Shown here: piece after piece, positions 49,706 to 61,074 of the stretch
Position numbering within the stretch: position 1 is the stretch's first letter
Layout: each line of letters starts with the position of its first letter
From: Asaia bogorensis
GTDB taxonomy: Bacteria; Pseudomonadota; Alphaproteobacteria; Acetobacterales; Acetobacteraceae
Direction of reading: 5' to 3'
Length of the DNA: 64,000 bases
Assembly: GCA_943333505.2 (NCBI GenBank)
Contig: CALQTN020000001.1
Span: 62,001 to 126,000, forward strand
The notes under the pieces: generated by a model
Database searches by the model: none
What the model saw: only the letters and a program-made list of their open reading frames with translations
What the model was told of the DNA's origin: nothing
Translations under genes and position numbers: made by a program

Positions 49706-50469
49706 AGCCCACGCTCCCGCTTGATGCGGTCCCAGGCGGCATTGATGCGCGCGACCTTTTCGCCAGCACTGCGGATGAAAGCTTCCGGCACGCCGCGGCT
49801 GGCGAGACTATCTGGATGGTGTTCCCGCATCAGGCGCTTCCAGGTGGCGCGCAATTCATCGGGCCGGAGATCGCGGCTGACGCCGAGCACCGCATAGGGG
49901 TCTTCGCCGTCATCGGCGCGTCTTCCGGCCGAGGCACCCCGGGCACGATCCCAAGATGGCTCCCCAAGGGCGAAAGCGACATGGACCTCGCGCAGGAAAG
50001 CATCTTCGGTGCGATTGATCGGCGCATCGGCGCGCGCGATGGAGAACAGCGCCGAGAGCACGTCTTCCAGGACAAAAGGGTTATCCGCGAACACCAGTCC
50101 CATGCGGCTGGCATAGGGCAGGAACGGCTCGGTACCGTCGCGGGCCTGATCGAACAGGCGGCCGACATCACCCTCCGACCCGGGCGGCACGCGGAAATGG
50201 CGCTTGAAGGCGTCGATTTCGGCGCGATTGACCGACCCATCGCATTTGGCGAGCCGTGCGGCCAGGACGACCACGCCGAGGGCAAAGACCTGATCCCGCT
50301 GCTGCGGTGGTGCCCCGATGCGGGGATTGCCGCCGGTGAACTGGAATTTGGTGAAGCCAGCGCCGATCCCACCATTCTCCGCTGCATGGCCAAGCGCTGC
50401 CCCGACCATGGCGCCCAACGGGCCGCCCATGGCGAACCCTGCCATCGCACCGACGATTTTGCCCCACAC
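49702..50469 (-). CDS. djlA: DjlA-like co-chaperone (TerB and J domains)
   Basis: A 255-residue protein. The N-terminus has a Gly-rich hydrophobic segment (MWGKIVGAMAGFAMGGPLGAMVG...) like the membrane-dimerising helix of DjlA. A TerB-like helical domain comes next (VFALGVVVLAARLAKCDGSVNRAE), and the C-terminal J domain has HPD in REHHPDSL. It likely recruits DnaK at the membrane. Coupled to the amidase (ATGA). Divergent from the oxoprolinase gene, with 131 bp between. Confidence 0.88.
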   Translation of the reverse strand: MWGKIVGAMAGFAMGGPLGAMVGAALGHAAENGGIGAGFTKFQFTGGNPRIGAPPQQRDQVFALGVVVLAARLAKCDGSVNRAEIDAFKRHFRVPPGSEGDVGRLFDQARDGTEPFLPYASRMGLVFADNPFVLEDVLSALFSIARADAPINRTEDAFLREVHVAFALGEPSWDRARGASAGRRADDGEDPYAVLGVSRDLRPDELRATWKRLMREHHPDSLASRGVPEAFIRSAGEKVARINAAWDRIKRERGL

Positions 50470-50600
50470 TGCTTATGCGATCCTGCCATTCTACCTGGGA
50501 TGTCTCTATCACGCAGAAGTTAGCGAAGCCAAAACGTCGCGGCTTGCCGTGGGCAGACTTGCCTCGCATTCTTAGGGCATATTTTTTCCACCTGGGGTGA

Positions 50601-53600
50601 ATGATGGCTGACTGGCAGTTCTGGATTGATCGCGGCGGCACCTTCACCGACATCGTTGCACGCGACCCGGATGGACGGTTATCGACCCATAAGCTGCTCA
50701 GTGAAAATCCGGAGCGCTATCGCGATGCCGCGATTGCCGGGATCAAGCGGGTGCTCGGCGTCGCGCCCGATGCGCCGATCCCGCCTGGGCTGATCGATTG
50801 CGTAAAAATGGGCACCACTGTTGCCACCAATGCCTTGCTGGAACGCAAGGGCGAGCGGACCCTGCTGGTGGTCAACAAGGGCTTCGCCGATATGCTGCGG
50901 ATCGGCAATCAGGCCCGGCCGCGTCTGTTCGATCTGAAGGTCGTGCTGCCCAGTCTGCTTTACGAGGATGTCGTCGAAATCACCGGGCGGGTGGGCGTTG
51001 ATGGCGGGGAGATGGAAAGCCTGGACGAAAGCGCCGCCCGTGCCGCCTTCGTCGCCGCCCGCGAAAAGGGCATCGGTGCGGTCGCCATCGTGCTGATGCA
51101 TGCCTGGAAATACCCAGCGATGGAGCAGCGACTGGCCGAACTGGCGCGCGACGCCGGCTTCGCCCAGGTTTCCGCAAGCCACGCGACATCCCCCCTGCTG
51201 CGCATCGTGCCGCGCGGCGATACCACCGTGGTTGACGCTTATCTGTCGCCGATCCTGCGCCGCTATGTCGATCAGGTGGCGTCCGAGCTTGATGGCGTCA
51301 GGCTTTATTTCATGCAGTCGAGCGGCGGTCTCGCCGAAGCCCGCCACTTCCAGGGCAAGGACGCGATCCTGTCGGGCCCTGCCGGCGGCATTGTCGGCGC
51401 CGCCCGCACCGCCGGGATGGCGGGGTTTAACCGCATCATCGGGTTCGACATGGGCGGCACATCCACCGACGTCGCGCTTTACGATGGCGGGTTCGAGCGC
51501 GCTTTCGAAACTGCGGTTGCCGGCGTGCGGATGCGGGCACCGATGATGGCGATCAACACCGTCGCCGCCGGTGGTGGCTCGATCCTGCATTTCGACGGCG
51601 CGCGGCTGCGGGTCGGTCCTGACAGCGCCGGTGCCAATCCCGGGCCGGCGGGCTATCGGCGAGGCGGGCCGCTCACCGTGACCGACGCCAATATCCTGGT
51701 GGGCAAGATCGTCCCGGCGCATTTCCCGGCAATTTTCGGCCCGAATGGCGATGAGAGCCTCGATGCCGACGTGGTCGCGGCGAAATTCGCCATTCTCGCG
51801 GGTGAGGTCGAGGCAGTCACCGGGCACGCCCAGGACAAGCGCGACGTCGCAGAAGGCTTCCTGCGCATCGCGGTCGCCAACATGGCCAACGCGATCAAGC
51901 AGGTCAGCGTGCAAAAGGGCCATGACATCAGCGCCTTCGCCCTGCAATGCTTCGGCGGCGCGGGCGGCCAGCACGCTTGCCTGGTCGCCGATGAACTCGG
52001 CATGCAGACCGTGTTCATCCACCCGTTCGCCGGGGTGCTGTCGGCCTATGGCATGGGTCTCGCCGATCAGAGCGTGATGCGCGAACAGGCGGTCGAAACC
52101 CCGTTGAGCGAAGCCGCCCTGCCCGCCTTGCGCGATGTCGCCGACCGGCTCGCGGAAGCCGCCACCGCAGATTTGCGCCGCCAGGGTGCCGAGATCGCCA
52201 CGCCCCTGCTCACCCGCAAGCTGCATCTGCGCTACGCCGGCACCGAGGCCGCGTTGATCATCGACCTCACCGACCACGCCGAGATTGTCGCCGCCTTCAC
52301 CGCCGCCCATCGCGCCCGGTTCGGCTTTGCCACCCCCGATCGTGCGCTGGTGGTCGAAACCGTGGCAGTCGAAGCGGTTGCTCCCGGCGAGACAATCATC
52401 GAGGCCACGCTTGCCGCCCGCCAGTCCGGCACGCCACAACCGGTTGATCAAATCCACATCTGGAGTGGCGGCGCCGATCACCCGACGCCGGTATTCGATC
52501 GCACCGAACTTTTGGCCGGTGACCGCATCCCAGGCCCGGCGCTGATCCGCGAAGCCAATGCGACCACGGTCGTCGAACCCGGCTGGACCGCTGAAGTGAC
52601 CGCGTTGAACCACATGATCCTGCGCCGCACCGCGGCCCGGCCGACCCTGTTTGCATCCGGCACCGACCGCGCCGACCCGGTGCTTTTGGAATTGTTCAAC
52701 AATCTGTTCATGAACGTCGCCGAGCAGACCGGGGCAGTGCTGCAGAACACCTCGCAAAGCGTCAACATCAAGGAACGCCTGGATTTTTCCTGCGCGATTT
52801 TCGATGGCAGCGGTGCGCTGGTGGCCAATGCCCCACATGTGCCTGTTCACCTTGGGGCAATGGGCGAGAGCGTGCGTACGGTGTTGCAAGCCCGCGGCAA
52901 AACTTTGCGGCCAGGCGACGTGGTGGCGCTCAACAACCCCTATAATGGTGGCACCCATCTGCCGGATGTGACGGTGATCACCCCGGTTTTCGATGAGGCT
53001 GGCAGCGAGATCCTGTTCTTCGTCGGCAGTCGCGGCCACCACGCCGATATCGGCGGCATCACCCCAGGCTCGACCCCGCCAGCATCGCACACGCTGGAAG
53101 AAGAGGGCGTGGTGATCGACGATTTCCTGCTGGTCGAACATGGACATCTGCGCGAAGCCGAATTCCGCGCCGTGCTGGCGGCGGCCAAATACCCAGCGCG
53201 CAGCCCGGATGTGAACGTCGCCGACATCAAGGCCCAGGTCGCGGCCAATGAAAAAGGAGTACAGGAATTACAGCGCGTGGTCGGCCGCTATGGCTGGGAC
53301 ATGGTGCGCGCCTATATGCGCCACGTGATGGACAACGCCGAAGAAAGCGTCCGGCAGGTGATATCGCGCATCGGCGATGGCCACTTCGACTACACCATGG
53401 ACGATGGCGCGCCACTGCGGGTGGTGGTCAAGGTCGATCATGCCAAGCGCAGCGCCGTGGTCGACTTCACCGGCACCGGGGCGCAGCGCGGCAACAACTT
53501 CAACGCACCTCCGGCAGTTACCCGCGCTGCGGTGCTTTATGTGTTCCGGTGTTTGGTCGGCACCGATATTCCGCTCAACGATGGCTGCCTCAAGCCGATC

Positions 53601-54200
53601 AAGATCATTATCCCGCCCGGCACCTTCCTATCGCCATTACCGGGTGCGGCCGTGGTGGCCGGCAACACCGAGGTCAGCCAGGCGACATGCAATGCGTTAT
53701 TCGGGGCGTTGGGCGCGCTCGCCTGCAGCCAGGCGACGATGAACAACTTCCTGTTCGGCGATGCCACGCGACAATATTATGAAACCATCTGCGGCGGCAC
53801 CGGCGCGGGGCCAGATTTTGACGGCACTGATGCGGTGCAAACCCATATGACCAACACGCGGATGACCGATCCGGAGATCCTCGAACTGCGCTATCCGGTG
53901 GTGCAGGAAGAATTTTCGATCCGGCGCGGGTCGGGCGGGTTGGGCAAGTTCCATGGTGGCAATGGGTCGCGGCGGCGGATCCGGTTCCTGGAACCGATGA
54001 CGGCGGTCATTGTGTCCTCGCGGCGCAACATCGCGCCTTTTGGCCTTGCGGGCGGCGCCGATGGGTCCGCTGGACGGCAATGGGTGGAACGCGCGGACGG
54101 CGCGACCCACGTTCTGACCGGCACCGATCAGGCCGAGTTGCGACCAGGTGATTGCTTCGTGATCGAAACCCCCGGCGGCGGGGGCTATGGTGCCAGCTAG
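50601..54200 (+). CDS. 5-Oxoprolinase / hydantoinase A-B fusion
   Basis: A 1199-residue ATP-dependent amidohydrolase with the HyuA-like part (about 1-680) fused to the HyuB-like part (about 690-1199), as in 5-oxoprolinases. N-terminal [19 protein letters not shown] and central [15 protein letters not shown] are ATP-binding actin-fold motifs. The HyuB part has [28 protein letters not shown] and [20 protein letters not shown]. The expected reaction is 5-oxo-L-proline plus ATP to glutamate. Tandem ATGs at 50601 and 50604. No linked glutathione genes nearby. Confidence 0.92.
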   Translation: MMADWQFWIDRGGTFTDIVARDPDGRLSTHKLLSENPERYRDAAIAGIKRVLGVAPDAPIPPGLIDCVKMGTTVATNALLERKGERTLLVVNKGFADMLRIGNQARPRLFDLKVVLPSLLYEDVVEITGRVGVDGGEMESLDESAARAAFVAAREKGIGAVAIVLMHAWKYPAMEQRLAELARDAGFAQVSASHATSPLLRIVPRGDTTVVDAYLSPILRRYVDQVASELDGVRLYFMQSSGGLAEARHFQGKDAILSGPAGGIVGAARTAGMAGFNRIIGFDMGGTSTDVALYDGGFERAFETAVAGVRMRAPMMAINTVAAGGGSILHFDGARLRVGPDSAGANPGPAGYRRGGPLTVTDANILVGKIVPAHFPAIFGPNGDESLDADVVAAKFAILAGEVEAVTGHAQDKRDVAEGFLRIAVANMANAIKQVSVQKGHDISAFALQCFGGAGGQHACLVADELGMQTVFIHPFAGVLSAYGMGLADQSVMREQAVETPLSEAALPALRDVADRLAEAATADLRRQGAEIATPLLTRKLHLRYAGTEAALIIDLTDHAEIVAAFTAAHRARFGFATPDRALVVETVAVEAVAPGETIIEATLAARQSGTPQPVDQIHIWSGGADHPTPVFDRTELLAGDRIPGPALIREANATTVVEPGWTAEVTALNHMILRRTAARPTLFASGTDRADPVLLELFNNLFMNVAEQTGAVLQNTSQSVNIKERLDFSCAIFDGSGALVANAPHVPVHLGAMGESVRTVLQARGKTLRPGDVVALNNPYNGGTHLPDVTVITPVFDEAGSEILFFVGSRGHHADIGGITPGSTPPASHTLEEEGVVIDDFLLVEHGHLREAEFRAVLAAAKYPARSPDVNVADIKAQVAANEKGVQELQRVVGRYGWDMVRAYMRHVMDNAEESVRQVISRIGDGHFDYTMDDGAPLRVVVKVDHAKRSAVVDFTGTGAQRGNNFNAPPAVTRAAVLYVFRCLVGTDIPLNDGCLKPIKIIIPPGTFLSPLPGAAVVAGNTEVSQATCNALFGALGALACSQATMNNFLFGDATRQYYETICGGTGAGPDFDGTDAVQTHMTNTRMTDPEILELRYPVVQEEFSIRRGSGGLGKFHGGNGSRRRIRFLEPMTAVIVSSRRNIAPFGLAGGADGSAGRQWVERADGATHVLTGTDQAELRPGDCFVIETPGGGGYGAS

Positions 54201-54245
54201 CGACAGGCGTTGCCTTACCGGACCTGTGGGACCAAATACCACGTC

Positions 54246-55229
54246 ATGGCCGACCTAACTGCAATCCAATCCGCCGATCTGACCGCCGCCCGCGCCGTGC
54301 TGGACGCCGAAGCTGCCGGGATTTCGGCCCTGTCGCGCACGCTTGATCGCGGCTTCAGCGCGGCAGTCGATGTGTTGCTGGCCATTGCTGGCCGCGTGGT
54401 CGTGTCGGGGATGGGCAAGTCCGGCCATGTCGCCCGCAAGATTGCCGCCACCTTTGCCTCAACCGGCACCACCGCGCTTTACGTGCATCCGGCCGAGGCG
54501 TCGCATGGCGATCTCGGGATGATTGCCGAGGGCGATGCCATCCTGGCACTGTCCAACTCGGGGGAAACCGCCGAGCTCGCGGATTTGATCGGCTATGCGC
54601 GCCGCTTCGGCATCAAGTTGATCGCCATTACCGCCGGGGCCACCAGCAGCCTCGCCCAGGCCGCCGATGTGGCGCTGATCCTGCCCGACGCGGCGGAAGC
54701 CTGCCCGATGGGGCTTGCGCCCACCACCAGCACCACGATGCAAATGGCGCTCGGCGATGCATTGGCGGTGGCATTGCTGACGCGGCGCGGCTTCGGTCCC
54801 ACCGATTTCCGCCGCTTCCACCCGGGCGGCAAGCTTGGCGCGCGGCTGCGGCGGACCCGCGACCTGATGCATACCGGCGATGAGATTCCGCTGGCGCCAA
54901 CCGCGACCGCGATGGCCGACGCGCTGGTGCTGATGACCGAAAAACGCTTTGGCTGCCTGGGGGTTATCGATGCGGACGGCGCGCTGGTCGGCATTCTGAC
55001 CGATGGCGATCTACGCCGGGCCATGGCACCCGACCTGCTGACCCGCAGCTTGGGCGCGGTGATGAACACCAGCCCACGCAGCATCGGCCCAGACGCGCTG
55101 GCCGCTGAGGCATTGCATGCGATGAACACCGCCAGCAGCCCATTTACCACCTTGTTCGTGGTCGATGCGGCGCGCCGCCCGCTCGGCATTCTGCATATCC
55201 ACGACCTGCTGCGCGCTGGATTGGCCTGA
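54246..55229 (+). CDS. kdsD: Arabinose-5-phosphate isomerase (KdsD/KpsF)
   Basis: A 327-residue isomerase that makes D-arabinose 5-phosphate from ribulose 5-phosphate, the first step to Kdo for LPS. A SIS domain (GMGKSGHVARKIAATFASTG, LSNSGETAELADLI) is followed by two CBS domains. The normal length supports ATG 54246 (MADLTAIQ) over an upstream 12-residue extension. First gene of a kdsD-lptC-lptA-lptB-rpoN-hpf block; lptC starts directly after the stop. Confidence 0.94.
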   Translation: MADLTAIQSADLTAARAVLDAEAAGISALSRTLDRGFSAAVDVLLAIAGRVVVSGMGKSGHVARKIAATFASTGTTALYVHPAEASHGDLGMIAEGDAILALSNSGETAELADLIGYARRFGIKLIAITAGATSSLAQAADVALILPDAAEACPMGLAPTTSTTMQMALGDALAVALLTRRGFGPTDFRRFHPGGKLGARLRRTRDLMHTGDEIPLAPTATAMADALVLMTEKRFGCLGVIDADGALVGILTDGDLRRAMAPDLLTRSLGAVMNTSPRSIGPDALAAEALHAMNTASSPFTTLFVVDAARRPLGILHIHDLLRAGLA

Positions 55230-55949
55230 ATGTCGGAATTGGGTTCACCCTATCCAGGCCCTGACCGTTATCCAGGCCCCGACCGTCATCCAGGCCCTGA
55301 CCGTCGTGGCGCCCATTTTCTGCGGGTCCGTCGCGCCGCGCCCAGCACCGCGCAGGCGTTGCGCCGCCGCTGGCTCATCGGCTTGGCCAAGGGCGCGCTG
55401 CCGGTCGCGGCACTGGGCCTGCTGGCACTGCTGACCCTGTGGCCGGAATTGACTGGCGATCTTGACCGCGCCCGCATCAGCTACCGCCGCCAGACCGTCG
55501 TGCAGGATGGCGGCACCCTGCGTAACCCGAGCTATACCGGCTTCGATGAAAACGGCAGCCCGTTCACCATCACCGCGATCTCCGCCCGCCAGATCATGGC
55601 CGGGCCACAACTGCCGGGCCGAACCGTGCTCACCGCACCGGCTGGCGATATTCAACTGGTCGGCGGTGCCTGGTTGATGGCGAAGTCCGATCATGGGGTC
55701 TATATGCAACGGGATGGGCAGTTGGACCTGTTTGGCGAGGTCAGCTTGTACCGGGATGATGGCATTGAAATGCAAACCAGCGCCGTGACGATTGATCTCA
55801 AAGCTGCCGCGATGATCGGGCCCGAACAAGTGCATGTCCGCGGTCCGTTCGGCACACTCGACGCGCAAGGCTTTAGCGTCAGCGATCGCGGTATGGTGCT
55901 GCATTTCACCGGGCCGGGCCGCTTGGTGCTGGATGGAGCGGGGCGATGA
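55230..55949 (+). CDS. lptC: LPS export protein LptC
   Basis: LptC (239 residues) is the bitopic inner-membrane part of the LPS bridge. The cytoplasmic N-terminus contains three copies of a Tyr/His-Pro-Gly-Pro-Asp-Arg repeat, followed by a membrane helix (about 47-67). The beta-jellyroll comes next (SYRRQTVVQDGGTLRNPSY, FTITAISARQIM). The start ATG directly follows the kdsD TGA. It overlaps lptA by 4 nt. Confidence 0.87.
   Translation: MSELGSPYPGPDRYPGPDRHPGPDRRGAHFLRVRRAAPSTAQALRRRWLIGLAKGALPVAALGLLALLTLWPELTGDLDRARISYRRQTVVQDGGTLRNPSYTGFDENGSPFTITAISARQIMAGPQLPGRTVLTAPAGDIQLVGGAWLMAKSDHGVYMQRDGQLDLFGEVSLYRDDGIEMQTSAVTIDLKAAAMIGPEQVHVRGPFGTLDAQGFSVSDRGMVLHFTGPGRLVLDGAGR
55251..55304 (+). 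repeat. 18-bp tandem repeat, 3 copies, inside lptC
   Basis: Three 18-bp units at 55251, 55269 and 55287 differ by only two bases in total and encode a hexapeptide of the pattern Tyr/His-Pro-Gly-Pro-Asp-Arg. Near-identity at the DNA level points to recent slippage expansion. Confidence 0.95.
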
Positions 55950-56835
55950 TGCGGGCTTTGGCGATGATGATTTTTGCGACGGCCGCGCTGGCACAGCAGG
56001 CAGCAGCGCAGCCGATCGATCTGACCAAGGGCGGCGCGATCGAGCTGACTTGGCGCGACGAGTGGGAAATTCGCGATCAGGAAAAAACTGCGACCGTCAC
56101 CGGTGATGCACGGGCGGTGCGCGGCAATGTGACGGTGCTCGCCGACAAGCTGGTGGCGCATTACCGCAAGAAAGTCGGCAACACGGGCGAAGCGGCGACC
56201 GGCGGCAACGAAATTTACCGCCTTGAAGCGCATGGCCATGTCCGGATCGTTACCGCCACCGACGAAGCGGTTGGCGATGCGGCAGTGTACGACATTGATC
56301 AGGCAGTGCTGGTGATGACCGGGACGGCATTGCGGCTGACCACCCCGCAGCAGGTTCTGACCGCACGCGACAGCCTCGAATACTGGTCCGAGAAGCGCAT
56401 GGCGGTGGCGCGCGGGGCAGCGGTGGTGACAACCGCCGATGGCCGCCGGATCGCCGCCGACACTTTGGTGGGCTATACCGCGCCGCCGAAATCGGATCGC
56501 GCGGCGACACCCCAGACTGATGCGCTGGCCGCATCGGGAGCACTCGAACGCGTCGAGGCCTATGGTAATGTCGAGGTTCGCACTGCGGCCGATAATGGCC
56601 GCGCCGATCGCGGACTTTATATCGCGGCACTGGATTCCGCCTGGCTGCTGGGCAATGTCCGCCTTTCAGCCGGCAACGGCATGCAGATGAAAGTCGACGC
56701 GGCTGTTGCTAACAAGAAGACCGGCATCTTCCGTACCGTCAACCTGCCGGGCAACCGGGCGCAGGGCATGATCCCGCCGAGCGTTGGCAAACCACCTCCG
56801 GTTGCGGCGCCGGCGCCGCTTGACAAGCCAAAACG

Positions 56836-56839
<4 letters not shown>
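55946..56839 (+). CDS. lptA: LPS transport periplasmic protein LptA
   Basis: LptA-like protein (297 residues) of the periplasmic LPS bridge. The signal peptide ([21 protein letters not shown]) precedes an OstA/LptA beta-jellyroll with [26 protein letters not shown] and [19 protein letters not shown]. It is longer than E. coli LptA because of a second jellyroll-like stretch and a Pro-rich tail. Overlaps lptC (ATGA) and lptB (GTGA). Confidence 0.88.
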
Positions 56840-57585
<746 letters not shown>

Positions 57586-57702
57586 ATTCGCATCGGCCGG
57601 TTCACTTAGCACGATTCTTGCTTGCATCTTTTGTCCGGGCGCGCTGTTCTCTCCCGCAGGTGGGTTCTACCACTTTTCGTGCAATCGGTGAGTCCAGAAT
57701 TT

Positions 57703-59247
57703 ATGGCGATCGGCCCCCGGCTCGACCTACGGCAGTCCCAATCGCTGGTGATGACGCCACTGTTGCGCCAGGCAATCCAATTGTTGCAATTTAATAATAT
57801 TGAGGTCACAGCCTTTGTCGAGGAGGAGCTCGAGCGCAATCCACTGCTCGAACGGGACGAAGGCTTTGATGCACCGATCGGCGAACGCCCGGACCGCGAT
57901 CAACGACTTGAGTCGACCGCGTCATCGGAAAACCAAGCCGAGTCCTCCTGGGATGAGGGTGGGGCAACCCGCGATTCTGCGGATGCGGCGTCGGCGGAAA
58001 CCCTGTCGAGCAGCCAGGATTCCCCACTCGATGCCGACGCGGCTGAATCCTACGATCCCGGGGGCGCTGGCGATGGCGTCAGCGCCCCCGGAGGCAACCA
58101 GTCATTCGACGACGATGATCGCAGCATCGACGACTTTGCCGAGAAGGCAACAACGCTGCGAGAACATCTCGGCGAGCAGCTGCGGCTGTCGTTCAACGAT
58201 CCGGCTGAACGCCTGATCGGCGCCTATCTGATCGCGCTGCTCGATCCGAGCGGGCGACTTTCTGCCGCACCCGCGGACTTGGCGAAGGCATTGGGCACCT
58301 CGCTTGAAGCCGTCGAGGCCGTGCGTACCAAGATGATGCGGTTTGATCCAACCGGTATGTTCGCCCGCGATCTGCGCGAATGCCTCGCGGCCCAGCTCGC
58401 GGAGAAAAACCGGCTCGACCCGGCGATGATGGCTATGCTCGACAATCTCGACATGCTGGCCAAGCGCGACCTGAAAGGGTTGATGGTGGTGTGCGGCGTC
58501 GATGGCGCCGATATCGCCGACATGATCGCCGAAATCCGTCGGCTCGACCCGAAACCCGGCGCGACCTGGGATGCGACCCCGCCCGCGCCGGTCATCCCCG
58601 ATGTGCTGATGCGGCCGTCACCGTCCGAGGAAGGCGGCTGGTTGCTGGAGCTGAACCCAGAAACCATGCCACGGGTGCTGGTCAATCAGGGCTTCACCGC
58701 CCAGGTGCTGACCCGCGCCGGTAAGGGTGGCAGCAAGGATGATAAGAATTTCCTCGCCGAAAAACTCCATACCGCGACATGGCTGGTTAAATCGCTGCAG
58801 CAACGCGCCAACACCATCCTGAAGGTGTCCGCCGAGATCGTCCGCCGCCAGGATGCCTTCTTCCGCCACGGTGTCAGCCAGCTCAGACCGCTGATATTGC
58901 GCGATATTTCTGAAGCGGTGGAATTGCACGAAAGCACCGTGAGCCGGGTGACTTCGAATAAATACATCGCCACGCCGCGCGGCATCTTCGAGCTGAAGTA
59001 TTTCTTTACCACCGCGGTCGCCAGCAATTCGGGCGGGGAAAGCCACAGCGCAGAAGCAATTCGCCAGCGCATCAAAACGATGGTGGCGGCGGAAGATCCC
59101 ATTAATATTCTGTCAGATGACGCAATCGTAACCACCCTGCGGAAGGAAGGCGTGGACATTGCCCGCCGGACCGTGGCCAAATACCGGGATGCGCTGCATA
59201 TCCCAAGTTCGGTGCAGCGCAAACGGGAGAAGGCCTTACCGGCATAA
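57703..59247 (+). CDS. rpoN: RNA polymerase sigma-54 factor RpoN
   Basis: Sigma-54 (514 residues). Region I begins MAIGPRLDLRQSQSLVMTPLLRQAIQLLQ, followed by an acidic region II (about 55-140), the core-binding domain, and the C-terminal helix-turn-helix with the RpoN box ARRTVAKYRDALHIPSS. ATG 57703 fits the family N-terminus; GTG 57688 adds five residues. It lies 117 nt after lptB and 44 nt before hpf, as often seen in proteobacteria. Confidence 0.96.
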   Translation: MAIGPRLDLRQSQSLVMTPLLRQAIQLLQFNNIEVTAFVEEELERNPLLERDEGFDAPIGERPDRDQRLESTASSENQAESSWDEGGATRDSADAASAETLSSSQDSPLDADAAESYDPGGAGDGVSAPGGNQSFDDDDRSIDDFAEKATTLREHLGEQLRLSFNDPAERLIGAYLIALLDPSGRLSAAPADLAKALGTSLEAVEAVRTKMMRFDPTGMFARDLRECLAAQLAEKNRLDPAMMAMLDNLDMLAKRDLKGLMVVCGVDGADIADMIAEIRRLDPKPGATWDATPPAPVIPDVLMRPSPSEEGGWLLELNPETMPRVLVNQGFTAQVLTRAGKGGSKDDKNFLAEKLHTATWLVKSLQQRANTILKVSAEIVRRQDAFFRHGVSQLRPLILRDISEAVELHESTVSRVTSNKYIATPRGIFELKYFFTTAVASNSGGESHSAEAIRQRIKTMVAAEDPINILSDDAIVTTLRKEGVDIARRTVAKYRDALHIPSSVQRKREKALPA

Positions 59248-59291
59248 GGGTGCCGGTCGGCGGTCCCGAACGCGTAAATGGGGAGTTTCCC

Positions 59292-59897
59292 ATGCAGATC
59301 ACGGTCTCGGGTAAACAGGTTGAATTGTCGGACGCATTGCGGACCCGCGTCGAACACCAACTCACCACGATCACAGCGAAATATTTCTCCCACGCCCAGG
59401 AGGCCCAGGTCACGTTTGGACGGGCGCGAAGTTTTTTCACCTGCGACATCAGCGTCCATGCCGGCCGTGGCCTGACTTTGCGATCCGAAGGTGAAGCAGC
59501 CGACGCCCATGGCGCGCTCGACGATGCGGCCGAACACATCGCCAAGCGACTGCGGCGCTATCGACGCCGGGTGAACGATCATTCCCGCGACCAGGCCAAT
59601 CGCGCCCGTCCCCAGGCAGCGCGCCAGTACACGCTGCGCCAGGAAGACGATGGCGATGTCGCTGAGGCCGACGGTGCCGATGGTAGCACGGTGCTCGATC
59701 ACGCCACTTACGCGACCGTGGTCGCCGAAGTCGCCGCCGAAATATTGATCCTGTCAGTCGGGGATGCGGTGATGCGAATGGATCTCGCCGATGTTCCGGT
59801 GCTGATGTTTCGCAACACCGCGAGCGGTGAATTGAACGTGGTCTATCGCCGCAGCGACGGCAATATCGGCTGGATTGACCCAGCTTCCGCCACCTGA
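59292..59897 (+). CDS. hpf: Ribosome hibernation promoting factor, long form
   Basis: Long HPF (201 residues). The N-terminal S30AE domain (MQITVSGKQVELSDALRTRVEHQL, about 1-100) binds the ribosome decoding centre. A charged linker leads to the C-terminal dimerisation domain (LILSVGDAVMRMDLADVPVLMFRN, NVVYRRSDGNIGWIDP) that pairs 70S ribosomes into 100S. GGGAG lies just upstream of ATG 59292. ptsN, its usual next neighbour, is absent. Confidence 0.95.
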   Translation: MQITVSGKQVELSDALRTRVEHQLTTITAKYFSHAQEAQVTFGRARSFFTCDISVHAGRGLTLRSEGEAADAHGALDDAAEHIAKRLRRYRRRVNDHSRDQANRARPQAARQYTLRQEDDGDVAEADGADGSTVLDHATYATVVAEVAAEILILSVGDAVMRMDLADVPVLMFRNTASGELNVVYRRSDGNIGWIDPASAT

Positions 59898-59903
59898 GCG
59901 AAG

Positions 59904-59942
59904 CAGGGCGGACCGTCGCAGGAGATCGCAAATTCCGCCCTG
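59904..59942 (+). terminator. Hairpin after hpf
   Basis: CAGGGCGGA/TCCGCCCTG 9-bp stem with a 21-nt loop, starting 6 nt after the hpf stop. No strong T-run; possible terminator. Confidence 0.4.
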
Positions 59943-60007
59943 TTGCCCTGATCGCCATCACACCCGATATAGTGGGAGAAATCACAAGCAAGACATCGAT
60001 AGGCGAT

Positions 60008-60979
60008 ATGGCGAAAAACGACTGGGAAATCCCGAGTAACCTGCAACCCGACCCAACCGACTACGCCTACGACCTCGAAGGGGCGTTGCGTGCGGTGGTT
60101 GGCCTGCGGGCAAACGTGCCTGCCGATGCGTTCACTGCCAACACACTCGGCACCGAACGGGTGGGCAATGGCGTCGTGATCCGCGCCGACGGGCTGGTGC
60201 TGACCATCGGCTATCTGATCACCGAAGCCGAAACCGTGTGGCTGATCACCCATGATGGCAGGGCGGTACAGGGCCATGCGCTGGCGTTCGACCAGAATAG
60301 CGGCTTTGGTCTGGTGCAGGCGCTGGGCCGGCTTGATGTGCCGGTCATGGAAATGGGCGATTCCGACGCACTCGAAATCGGCGCCGAAGCGGTTTTGGCC
60401 GCTGGTGGCGGACGCGAACATGCGATCGAAACCCGGGTGCTCGGGCGCCAGGAATTTGCCGGCTACTGGGAATACTTGCTCGACAACGCAATTTTCACCG
60501 CCCCCGCCCATCCGTTCTGGTCCGGTTCGGCGCTGATCGGGCGCGACGGCAAGCTACTCGGCATTGGCTCGTTGATATTGCAGCAAGGCGATGGCAAGCG
60601 GCGGATGGACATGAACATGGTGGTGCCGATCGCCTATCTGCGCCCGGTGCTCGATGATCTGCTCGCGCATGGTCGCCTGCCGCGACCGGCGCGCCCGTGG
60701 CTGGGGCTGTACGCGCTGGAAAACGACGGCGGCGTGGTGGTCGGCGGGGTATCCGAGCGTGGTCCGGCCGCCAAGGCCGGCATCCAGCAGGGTGATCGCA
60801 TTATCGCCGTCGGCGACGAGGAAGTCGGCGACCTCGCCGGGTTGTGGCGCAAGCTGTGGGCCAGCGGTCCAGCGGGGGCGCCAGTGCTGCTGCGGGTGTC
60901 GCGCGATGGCAGCGAAATGGCTGTGCGCATCACCTCGACCGACCGCACCTCGTTGTTCCGGGCGCCACGTCTGCACTGA
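60008..60979 (+). CDS. HtrA-fold PDZ protein with degenerate catalytic triad
   Basis: A 323-residue protein with a trypsin-like domain (about 30-215) and a C-terminal PDZ domain (WLGLYALENDGG, GPAAKAGIQQGDRIIAVGDEEV, about 228-310). At the HtrA His position the sequence reads TIGYLI (Tyr69) instead of NHV, and the Asp region reads QNSGFGLV. Ser172 in FWSGSAL may align with the nucleophile, but GNSGG is gone. It has no signal peptide, unlike DegP. It is therefore probably a non-catalytic, cytoplasmic binding or scaffolding protein (inference). ATG 60008 (MAKNDWEIPSNLQP) chosen by family resemblance. Confidence 0.75.
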   Translation: MAKNDWEIPSNLQPDPTDYAYDLEGALRAVVGLRANVPADAFTANTLGTERVGNGVVIRADGLVLTIGYLITEAETVWLITHDGRAVQGHALAFDQNSGFGLVQALGRLDVPVMEMGDSDALEIGAEAVLAAGGGREHAIETRVLGRQEFAGYWEYLLDNAIFTAPAHPFWSGSALIGRDGKLLGIGSLILQQGDGKRRMDMNMVVPIAYLRPVLDDLLAHGRLPRPARPWLGLYALENDGGVVVGGVSERGPAAKAGIQQGDRIIAVGDEEVGDLAGLWRKLWASGPAGAPVLLRVSRDGSEMAVRITSTDRTSLFRAPRLH

Positions 60980-61013
60980 AAGCGCCGGGCGGCATTCCAT
61001 TATCAGAGAATTG

Positions 61014-61060
61014 GATCATCATTCGTTCAATCGGCTTCGATTGGACGGATAAAGATGATC
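61014..61060. terminator. Inverted repeat between convergent genes
   Basis: GATCATC/GATGATC outer arms with an inner TCAATCG/CGATTGG stem and GCTT loop, between the PDZ protein gene and the family 9 glycosyltransferase. Possible bidirectional terminator. Confidence 0.4.
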
Positions 61061-61074
61061 GTGAGAACAAGACT

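Noticed and set aside
50679-53147. 822-residue minus-strand open frame
   Set aside because: Lies opposite the 5-oxoprolinase gene, whose motifs are clear. Its His/Gly/Asp-rich composition is that of an antisense shadow in GC-rich DNA.
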